This document shows, piece after piece, positions 32,863 to 41,424 of a DNA stretch of 51,660 bases. Origin of the DNA: Discostella pseudostelligera (lineage: Eukaryota > Bacillariophyta > Thalassiosirophyceae > Thalassiosirales > Thalassiosiraceae). Both the position numbers and the translations under genes were made by a program. The first letter of the stretch is position 1; the number at the start of each line of letters is the position of its first letter. Where the stretch lies: contig JALLBK010000002.1 in assembly GCA_036940085.1 (NCBI GenBank), forward strand, positions 1 to 51,660. The letters are read 5' to 3'. Under the pieces are notes generated by a model. That model was not told the origin of the DNA and did not search any database. It worked only from the letters and a program-made list of their open reading frames with translations.

Positions 32863-33501
32863 TTGATAAACTGTAATATGCGGAACCAAGAGTTGGCAGT
32901 GAATAGAGTAGATTCCATTGAAACATGCCGTATTGACAATTAAAGGATGTTGGTCGTCAAGCTATTAATTATTCATTCAATAGATTCTACTCGTCAAGAA
33001 GCCGAATGCCAGTAATATTTCCGACAGTCACCGGTCACCGTGGACTTGTCATAGCACCATACTATTAAAATATCGGGGATCGTCCATCTGCAATCTCTAG
33101 CCTGTCCATTCAATCGAAATGAAAAAAAGAAAAAGTGGGGACCTCAACGAGGCTGCAAAGAATAGTGTATGGCCCTATTCGGTGGCTAACCACTGCCATC
33201 TCTGGAAAAATGCAAGAGATGGTGGGATTTTAGCTAGCCATCAGGCTTCTGTTTAAGCAAAAGTTAAATATTTAAAGTTGTCATTTTAAGGTCATCGCTC
33301 ATCGCGCTCGTGACAATTTGTCCGTCTGTCTGTGGCTCGCGTCCAACTACTGTGAAAGCATCCACGTGGCAGGGGGTCAAGTGCATCCACGTGGCAGGGT
33401 GTGAGTCAACGGGGCATCCACGTGGCTATCGCCACGCTCCATCCACGCTCACGCTCCATCCACGCTCACTTCCAACTTCATCCAATCATACCATCGCCAC
33501 C
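32863..33501. other. Intergenic region before the FUN14-like gene
   Basis: No gene is seen. It contains an eight-base inverted repeat CCATCTCT/AGAGATGG near 33200 and the G-box array at 33358-33426. The latter part (33430-33475) repeats GCTCCATCCACGCTCA. Confidence 0.5.
33358..33426. promoter_or_regulatory. Three G-box elements before the FUN14-like gene
   Basis: GCATCCACGTGGC occurs at 33358-33370, 33383-33395 and 33414-33426, the last 76 bases before the ATG. The flank CAGGG follows the first two copies, as it does at 3611-3616. The same 13-mer upstream of 3899 argues for a shared transcription factor, probably bHLH or bZIP. Confidence 0.6.
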
Positions 33502-34300
33502 ATGACGAACAGTAATGCAGTACGATCCATTCGCTGGCGGCTCCACCCCTCGTTCCGCTCAGTATTCCTGCTATCATTATGCATCATCTTAATCTTGCCC
33601 GTCCAGGCGCAAAATAATTATTGTTCCCATGACGGAGGTCTATGGGGAACATTGAAAGCCTCCATCGTGCCAATTGGTCAACCTGTCCAGGATTCGCTCT
33701 GCAAGGAATACAATAAACTGTCAGACACTGGGAGATTCTTAGCAGGTGCTTGTGTTGGATTCGGAGCTTCAAAAGTTGTTATTGGGGGTAAGCATGTATT
33801 ATATGTATAATCTTTGAATTATATCGCCCATTGCATCGATCAACTATGGATCAATGACCAATTGCATGCAAAAGTCTAACATAATATCAATACGTGCACA
33901 CCTTCCTCGATCCCATTGCGCGTAGCAACAATCAGAACTGTCAAGACGATTGGCATAACATACATCGCGTAAGATTTTATTGAAAAGTTTGCCTGCGTTG
34001 TTTGCATCGCATCATCATCATGTTGCTAATCTCGAACATTCTGTCCATGATAAATATGTCAGATTCGAAGCACTTGAATATGCCGGCATTCTGAAAGAAG
34101 CTCGTCGCTCGAGCAATAATAAACAACTATTGGCCCAAACTCGTGACTATTGTCTTCGCACAGTGGATGGTGTACGGCAGGATGTACGATATCAGCTCGA
34201 TCCGTCACGGATGCATCGTCGACTGAAACGACGGATGGAACAGGATAAATCGGGCACTGTTGGATTTGGCACTGGTGCATTTTTAGGTTTTGCTCTTTGA
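33502..34300 (+). CDS. FUN14-like membrane protein
   Basis: Three exons: 33502-33787, 33926-33968 (only 43 bases) and 34073-ten bases earlier, that is 34063-34300. Introns are 138 and 94 bases, phases 1 and 2, giving 188 residues. The ATG at 33502 has a strong GCCACCATG context. The N-terminus SVFLLSLCIILILPVQAQ is a signal peptide or transit signal. The joined core GRFLAGACVGFGASKVVIG/ATIRTVKTIGITYIA/FEALEYAGILKEA and the end GTVGFGTGAFLGFAL match the FUN14 layout: a Gly-rich membrane hairpin, a charged linker, then a final membrane segment. FUN14 proteins are mitochondrial or plastid outer-envelope proteins linked to mitophagy and lipid or calcium homeostasis. The divergence is high and the targeting signal unusual, so the family call is moderate. 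Confidence 0.62.
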
Positions 34301-34895
34301 TTGTAATGAGGTATGGTATTCGAGGGAAAGAATATTCAAGGACTGATTATATTTATATGACAATACAACAACTATTGGGAGAGGAGAGAGGCCGCCGATT
34401 CGCAACGGTTCGGATGGTGAATCCAACACAGCTCAATAACCGAATTGGAAGTGCTTTTACCAATCTGGTAACGAGGTCGAAATCGCTGCAAACCCGACGT
34501 CTCAACATAAGATCGTCATCGAATCGTCGACTTCGCCTCCCAGACTCTCCATCGATATGAATGCCATCTGGGTATCGTATCGCAGTCGACCACGTTGATG
34601 GACGGGCTTTCACCTCCGCCATATTTTCTTCGCGTTCTCCTTTCAACATACTGCATCGACTATCTTCCGACGACTGTAATCTTCTCCCATTTTGATCGAC
34701 AGATCACATCCTAGGTGAAGGACAAAGTATCTACGTAAAGCAGACTTTCTACCGCAAGGCAATCAGTAATGAACAAGTCGATAAAATTCTGCTCAATGTC
34801 GGCAATTTCTAATCTTTACATTTTGTACTGCTGAACTGACTGACATGCGTACATATTTCCAGATATTTCCGATTAACAATGAGATGAATTTTACA
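34301..34895. other. Convergent 3' region, possible small minus-strand frame
   Basis: It lies between the FUN14-like stop and the 3' end of the acidic minus-strand gene. A minus frame at 34353-34649 (98 codons, MAEVKARPSTW, Arg-rich) overlaps a plus frame at 34297-34560. Neither has a recognised domain, so neither is called. Confidence 0.4.
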
Positions 34896-36770
34896 CTAAG
34901 CATATTTTTCACTGAAACTAGCAGGCGTATGATGATCCGTGTAACGGTGGTTGCTCGCTTCGCTAAATCGAAGCTTGAGATTTTCGTGCTCTACCTTGAG
35001 ACGTTTGAACGCTTGAGATTGATTTTCGTGCTCTACCTTGAGGCGCTTGTACTGATTATCCCTCTTTTCATGATTTGCCTTGAGAATCTTGAACTGTTGC
35101 TGCCTGTTCACCAAAGCACTAGTAAGTCGAACGCACAAGTCTTTGTATAAGGACTTGTCACTGGCAACTGAAGTCCCGTCTTCGTCGTCATAGTCGTTGT
35201 TGTCAATGTCTTCATCACCACGGTCGTTGTTATTGATGTCTTCTATGCACGTACCATCCGAATCCATTTGATGGGCTCCATCTGTTGTCGCTGATGAATC
35301 TAAATCTGCCATTTCATTGTGTGACTGGTCAATCGAATCAGCCATCGGAAATGGCTCCTCTTCCTGTGCTGTATTGGAGGAAACCCCACCTGCCACCGCC
35401 GCAGCCGATGCAAGCATGCACTCATGTGTAGATATTGTCGTTGATTCCATTGTCTCTCGATTCACAAGCAGAACACCAGGGCAACGGTATGGGAACCCCG
35501 ATGGGTTACTTGCTATTGCTACACGGCGAGAGCACCAGCGGGCGTCAGGTGAAAGTTTGCACGATCCCAGATAACGGGAGCACCTAATCTTGAATTGACC
35601 ATCATTCGTGATCGAAGAGCACGTGTACGGCACACCCTCGTACTTCAGATAAGAGCCGCATTTGATAACCTTGTTGCTCGTCTTTTCGGGCACCATTCGA
35701 CCAGAGTCACAAGCATTGACATTGATGGAATCCTGGTTCTCACTGGCGACGGCTGCGATGACACCATCACGTTCTTCTGCCTGTGCCACTTGTGCCACAT
35801 CAACCACTGATTCAGTCACAGCTGTAGACTTGTCAGTGGCCACAGAGGTTCCATCTTTGTCGCCGTAGACGTTGTTGTCGATATCTTCGTTGTCTTTATC
35901 GCCATGGGCGTTGCTACCAAAGTCAGCAATGCCTGCACCATTCAAATCCATGTGATGGGCTCCACCTGTTGTCGCTGATGAATCCAAGTCTGCCGTCTCA
36001 CTAAGTGACTGGTCAATCGAATCAGCCGTTGGAAGAGCTTCCTCATCTGCATGTGCCGTATCGGAGGAAACCCCGCCTGCCGCCAACACAAGGGTGCACT
36101 CATGTGCAGTGATGGTCGTTGATTCCATTGTCTCTCGATTTACAAGCAGACCACCAGGGCAACGGTATGGGACCCCCAATGGGTTACTTGTTTTTGCTAC
36201 ACGGCGAGAGCACCAGCGGGCGTCAGGTGAAAGTTTGCACGATCCAGCGGGAAGATATAGGAGGCACCTTATCTTGAATTGACCATCATCGGTGATCGAA
36301 GAGCACGTGTACGGTACACCCTCGTACTTCAGATAAGAGCCGCATTTAATAACCTTGTTGCTCGTCTTTTCGGGCACCATACGACCAGAGCCACAAGCAT
36401 TGACATTGATGGAATCCTGGTTCTCACCGATGGCTGCGGCATCATCATCTTTGTCACCATGTTTTTGAGTGTTGGCCATGGTCGTTGTCATGTCGACGAC
36501 GCTTGTTGCTGTTCGAAGTGGGGGAGGTTGAGATTTGTTATTCGTTACAGTTACAGGAGCAGCAGAAGCGCTATTTCCGTTGGCATCAGTTGTTGGTGCT
36601 AGCTGGGGTTCGAGCATGGTGATCTTGGCGTCATCGTCGTCGCCATTATTCGAAGTCGATGTTGGAAGCGGAGGCAATACCTGAAAGACTGAGCTCGCAG
36701 ACGATGGCGAAGGCTCCCCTGCTGCACCACCGTCGGATTGTAGGTAATGATTGGGTTTGTACGTGGGCAT
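34896..36770 (-). CDS. Acidic protein with duplicated Cys module and coiled-coil tail
   Basis: An intact single exon, 624 residues, no signal peptide. A Ser/Pro/Asp-rich start is followed by two near-identical modules (about residues 115-275 and 341-500). Each has NKVIKCGSYLKYEGVPYTCS, GQFKIRC, SCKLSPDARWCSRRVA, PYRCPG, LLVNRETMESTTI and HEC. Eight spaced Cys plus one His per module suggest a small metal-binding or disulfide fold (inference). Acidic Asn/Asp-rich linkers separate them. The C-terminus has SLYKDLCVRLTSAL, a coiled coil with RLKVEHEN repeats, and a tail ending TPASFSEKYA. The tail matches the broken gene at 464-1352, and the YK-LC motif matches the MORC-like neighbour. Function is unknown. 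Its position beside MORC-like and PHD genes, and E2F-like sites upstream, hint at a nuclear role. Confidence 0.8.
   Translation of the reverse strand: MPTYKPNHYLQSDGGAAGEPSPSSASSVFQVLPPLPTSTSNNGDDDDAKITMLEPQLAPTTDANGNSASAAPVTVTNNKSQPPPLRTATSVVDMTTTMANTQKHGDKDDDAAAIGENQDSINVNACGSGRMVPEKTSNKVIKCGSYLKYEGVPYTCSSITDDGQFKIRCLLYLPAGSCKLSPDARWCSRRVAKTSNPLGVPYRCPGGLLVNRETMESTTITAHECTLVLAAGGVSSDTAHADEEALPTADSIDQSLSETADLDSSATTGGAHHMDLNGAGIADFGSNAHGDKDNEDIDNNVYGDKDGTSVATDKSTAVTESVVDVAQVAQAEERDGVIAAVASENQDSINVNACDSGRMVPEKTSNKVIKCGSYLKYEGVPYTCSSITNDGQFKIRCSRYLGSCKLSPDARWCSRRVAIASNPSGFPYRCPGVLLVNRETMESTTISTHECMLASAAAVAGGVSSNTAQEEEPFPMADSIDQSHNEMADLDSSATTDGAHQMDSDGTCIEDINNNDRGDEDIDNNDYDDEDGTSVASDKSLYKDLCVRLTSALVNRQQQFKILKANHEKRDNQYKRLKVEHENQSQAFKRLKVEHENLKLRFSEASNHRYTDHHTPASFSEKYA
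35263..36422 (-). repeat. Internal direct duplication of about 480 bases, offset about 680
   Basis: Copies at about 36422-35947 and 35741-35263, offset 678 bases, so in frame (226 codons). High nucleotide identity, including stretches around TTGATTCCATTGTCTCTCG, with small indels (LLYLPAGS against SRYLGS), indicates a recent duplication or gene conversion. Confidence 0.85.
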
Positions 36771-36890
36771 TGTCGTCGTTGTTCGTTTGGATAGTGAGGC
36801 AGATAGATGATAGTGATATCGTAGGGAGCAATGAAATGAATGACAAATGTCATTCCGGGGCCGCCGCGCCGGAATTGTGGTGGGAAAAGT

Positions 36891-37050
36891 GGCGGGAAAA
36901 GATCCACCGCATCCAAAATATCCTTAATAGGAATAGTACTTATTCTACCTACAGACTCCTACGTAGAATATTACGACATTAATTTTAAAATTGAAACGCG
37001 AGAAACCAGACATAATTAGTCTCCCGCCAAAATCAGAATCTTTCCCGCCA
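36891..37050. promoter_or_regulatory. Cluster of three E2F-like sites
   Basis: GGCGGGAAAA (36891-36900, reverse orientation), CTCCCGCCAAAA (about 37020-37032) and TTTCCCGCCA (37041-37050). They lie in the 421-base interval upstream of the acidic minus-strand gene (ATG at 36770). TTTCCCGCC is the canonical E2F motif. No gene is seen in 36771-37191. Confidence 0.5.
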
Positions 37051-37191
37051 TCTCTCCTCCAATCAATTCCGTCAATAGTACAATACGATATCACTGCCGC
37101 CATCGATCTCAACGGTGACTCTTAGCATTGGCATTGCTTGCTTTGGCATTGGTCGCCACCACCATCACGCAGTTGTTTCTCCCCATTGCCA

Positions 37192-40100
37192 TTAGTTTAA
37201 TCTACCATAGTCTTGTAGAAGTGCATGCCTAAGCCTATTTGCTTCACACAATTTTCTGAGCCGATTAATCTCTTCGTTGAGAGTTGTAACCTCGCTTCGC
37301 AATTCATCATTGGCATTTTTGAGATCTGTTACCTCGCTTCTCAATTCATCATTGGTCTCGTTTTTCTTTTCCAAACCGGTTGTAAGTTCGGCGCACAATT
37401 CTTTGTAATAGGATTTGCTACTGGAGACAGAGCAGTTACCGTCGTCGTCATTAGTGAATTCATGTTGCTGATCACCATCATCGTTGATGCTACCACTCAG
37501 TACTTCTTCCACAGGTGCATTCTCATTCCCTACTGGAGACCTTCCTCGTCTGTACAATTCGATGGCATCCTGTTCGGCTTTTACCAGCAAACCTTGAAGT
37601 TCATCTTTTGTCAACTGTTTCCCACCGTATCGTAGTACCTCAGAGTACGCTGCATCCAACTCCTCAAAATTACGTGACCTCGATTGGGCAATGTCGTTGA
37701 CTGAGACGGATGTTTCACCCTTCGCTGCACATGCTGTCATTAGACGTACGACATCATCTCGATGACGGTTGATAATAGCCTGGAAAACAATTTCACGTCG
37801 GGAGAGAGGCGAGAGGGCGAAGGAATAACTTAAGCGCAGCCCTGTCCTATTGGGCGAAGGTGCCTGATGGGACATGCGATTCGGTGAACCCTGTTGTCTG
37901 CGAGTTGTCTCAACCAATGGAGGAGCGTGCAGCATCAAAGTGGACGTTTGTTGGGCGAGGGAGTTCTTCGTTGCTGGATATTCCGACGGTCCTGCTGTAC
38001 TTGAGTTGTTTCCAATACGATTGTTCATGGGAGCAGGCGCCTGTTGGGGTGTACGATTCGGTAAACCCTGTTGAATGCGATGGTTGATATGGGTGATGAA
38101 GTTCTTCGTTGCTTCGTTAACCGGCGGCCCTGCTGTATTTGAATTATGTCCAATACGATTGTTCATGGGAGCAGGTGCCTGCTGGGACATGCGATTCGCT
38201 AAATCCTGTTGTCTGCAATTTGTCTCAACCAATGGAGTTCCTCGTGATTGAGAAGTCGCCTGCAGCATCGAAGTGGACGACATGATAGGATGATACTGTT
38301 GTTGATGCATCTGCTCCTGTGAATGATTTGATCGTCTTCTCGAACCGCCATTCTCATCAGATGAAGATGATGCCCTCGCCGGCGGCGCATCCGGTACCAA
38401 CTTAAAGTGAGTGTCACGCCCCACAATCTCGCTTGGGTTTCGCTTGACGCGTATGCTCTTCGTGCCATAAAAGGTAAACTCCAAATCATACGTTGACAAT
38501 TCACACCGATCAATCACTCTCATTCGCGTATTTGTAATATCAGGACCGAAGTTTTTTATCTTCGCTGTGAGCTCCGTCTTCTTCATGTCGAATTTCGATA
38601 GATGATGATCGTAGAAAAATTTCGATACTGCTCCCACCCACATGTACAGGTTCTCCTTGTGCACAGATCCGTTTGCTTGCTCTCCGAACGCAATATCTTG
38701 CTTCGTTGGATTTAGGGGTAGTTTACCGTCAATATCATCCACGATGATGGTCAATCCTGAGCCGTACGTTGATCCACTTGCATTTAGACCAAGTATGAAA
38801 CGAGCATCTGGTTCATATTTAATCAATCTACCCGATTGGCGACTGTAGACATACATTGATGCTGATTTCACCTGGTCGGACGAGTTGATACGCATCCTAT
38901 CGAATCCGGCAAACACTCGAAGCTTGTAGCCACCGACAGCAGCAGAAGCGTGGTGCCAGGGAATATTTTCATGCACATGCACTGATAACGAAGATAGTTC
39001 CACCAAGCGCTGTGGCCAGTAGTCAAATATGATCCGTTCTCGATTCATGTAGGAGTTACCGATACGAAAGTCAAATCCAGCGGGGATATGCAAATATGTA
39101 CGGGGAATCTCCAATCGGAGATCTTTGATTGGATCTGCCGCTGGCTGACTCGATACTCCATTAGAATTACGATCACCATAGGTTACGTTGTCGAGTATCA
39201 CAGCGAAGACAAACAGATTATTGGAGAAATTCAATATTCTGTGAAAATACTTGCATAGACGGTCAACTCCCCTTTCCAACGGAGATCTGGAATTGTTCGT
39301 TACTACGACACTAGATCCATATTGTTCAATACATCTAGCTACATCGCTGTGTTCCGGTTTGCTGAAAAGTGTCATCATATCTATTTTGATCGATTGCATG
39401 ACGGTGCTGCCCTTGTCGGAGATATTGAATCGAAATGAAGGAAGGCTAAATAATTCAATAATAGAGCATGAGACAGTACGTGAAACGGAGAGAGGACAAA
39501 TCATACTCTTGGGTGGAACTTACTAACACCCCTCTGGCAATTGCAACGATTCCGCAATAATACCCAACTCCACATATCTTTCCACTCCATTCTTGACCAA
39601 TACGAAGCTTAAATCACTCAAGGTAGCACATCCCTGCTTTAACCCCACACCATTCTCACCAATATCATGTGCACCGGAATGGATCTTTGATGAGTTGTAC
39701 ACCTCTAGGACCTGAACTAGGGAACGAATAGGATGGAAGGAGTTATTTATGATGCATAGACCGCTAGAGGACGGCGTCGTTGGTGTTACTGTCGCCGTGG
39801 TAGTGGCGGCGGCAGTAGAGGCGGCGGCGACAGTGGATGATGTAGCGGCCATCGGAAGAACTCCTCCCTGTTCATGCATGCCATCATCGTCAGGATAAAT
39901 ATGTATCCGTCCTGTAAAAGTACTCCTCCTGTTCCTCGAATTACCATGATCCGCCTCGTTATCATCATCAATTCCCTCCCCATTTTCATTACTATCAGGA
40001 GCAGTAATGATGGAAGCATCCAACGAGTTATCAATCAAATCGAGTAATGCAAGTAATTTATTCTTGAAGTTTCGTTTCCATGACCTCCATAGACCCTTGC

Positions 40101-40677
40101 CATCGACTCTGGTCAGTAGGTGTGATGACGACGATGATGTTGATAATAATGATGACGGCATTGAATTATATTGAATTGATGGGGGTGTCGTTGTTGTTAG
40201 CGTTATGGGAGGTTTGGGGTGAGTAGTATGTTGAAGTAATGTTTGCCCCCTAGCCACCGGTGTCGAGGTAGATGCCGATAATCCATTTCCAGATTGCAAC
40301 TGTTCCACAGAGCTTTCTTTCTCCCCCGCGTCGTTGTTGCCTTTCCTTCCATGAACAATAAGTTGTTCAGAAGTACCTTGATTTGAATTCGCCACCACAG
40401 TATTGGTCGGGCTGTGATTACCTCCCCCCTCATTTTCAACAACACGTTGCCGTTTCTTAGTCAATGGAGCAAAATGTGGACTTGTCAATTTCCTCTTCAG
40501 CCCACTTCCGCAATGATCTGCTTGCTGCATTGGCTCCCTACTGCTACTGCTACTAGCATAATTATTACCTCCGCCAGCAACAGCATGATAATTATCTTGC
40601 ACATGCACATCAGAGCGATGATCATGGACAACATCATAATCCGCCGCCGCAATGGCAATGCGACTCAAAGTAGGCAT
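37192..40677 (-). CDS. MORC-like GHKL ATPase with the novel repeat
   Basis: Two exons, 40677-39524 and 39445-37192, intron 78 bases, phase 2 (LPEGC-Y-LPSFRFN), giving 1135 residues. The N-terminal 200 residues are disordered with a nuclear signal (GLKRKLTSPHFAPLTKKRQR). The GHKL fold follows: N-box LLDLIDNSLDA (212-221) and GENGVGLKQGCATLSD near 340-354. In exon 2 an S5-like transducer region contains LPLNPTKQDIAFGEQ, as in MORC proteins. Then come Gln/Pro repeats (QQAPAPMNNRIG twice), one copy of the HRDD repeat, and a coiled coil preceded by SYYKELCAELTTGL. MORC ATPases dimerise on DNA and compact chromatin for silencing. Odd points: the usual catalytic Glu before the xxDN is Asp (D213), and the DxGxGM box is degenerate (LCIINNSFHPI). 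ATPase activity may therefore be altered. Confidence 0.83.
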
Positions 40678-40853
40678 GATTACTGCTGCTTGTTGATGCT
40701 ATTGTAGAATCTGACGATGGTGTCGGTGTCGATGAGCGTTGATATTTAGTAGATATGAATATGCCGGCCAATGGTCATGGTGAACCTTGCCTTGTTTGTT
40801 TGGGTCTGGGTGGGCTGTTTTTTTTGGGTTTGGTTGGGTTTTTTTCTTCAAGC

Positions 40854-40943
40854 TTTCCCGCCAAAAAGGATGCCACGTGTACAAATTCCACCACTGAAAT
40901 AACGGCGGGAGAGTCGCGAGAGTCTGTGCTCCGTCCCGCCAAA
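40854..40943. promoter_or_regulatory. E2F-like and G-box sites before the MORC-like gene
   Basis: TTTCCCGCCAAAAA (40854-40867), CGGCGGGAGAG (reverse, about 40902-40912) and GTCCCGCCAAA (40933-40943), plus a CCACGTGT G-box core at 40872-40879. They lie 175-270 bases upstream of the MORC-like ATG at 40677. A possible small divergent gene starts at 40953. Confidence 0.5.
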
Positions 40944-40952
40944 TCAAAAATC

Positions 40953-41132
40953 ATGGCTACCACTCTTCTACCACCGGCCACGCATGTAAAAGCAGCAGCC
41001 ATCAACACCCAACACCTCAACCATGGCGACGAATCTCCATCCGATGCATCTGAAGCACCCACCAGCATCACCACATCACCATTCATGTGTAACGAGAGTC
41101 GATGTATCATTCATCTCAGCTGGTTGAGTTGA
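40953..41132 (+). CDS. Possible small divergent protein, 59 aa
   Basis: From ATG 40953 a short frame (MATTLLPPATHVKAAAIN, SDASEAPTSITTSPF) ends at 41132. It could be a first exon with a donor after SPFM. It has no recognised domain. It is divergent from the MORC-like gene across the E2F-like cluster. The rest of the interval to 41424 shows nothing coding. Confidence 0.25.
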   Translation: MATTLLPPATHVKAAAINTQHLNHGDESPSDASEAPTSITTSPFMCNESRCIIHLSWLS

Positions 41133-41424
41133 GAATGACACGCGTTGGATTAGACGCCTACCGACCTACTACTATCCGGCGATCGGCGATAGGCCGACAA
41201 TCGACAATGAATTGAATTAATACATTTAGAGAAAGCACTTACGATAGAATGACTTTTTCCATTCAATGCCAATGCGCAACGCATCCCATTGGGAAGATTC
41301 GTTGGCGATCTTGAACAAAAGTAGACGCAAAGATCAAGGGAGTAGCACCATATATAATATCTGGTACTTGTACTACTCTACTCGGCACTCTCACCAAGCA
41401 CTCAACAACTCATAATTTATTATA

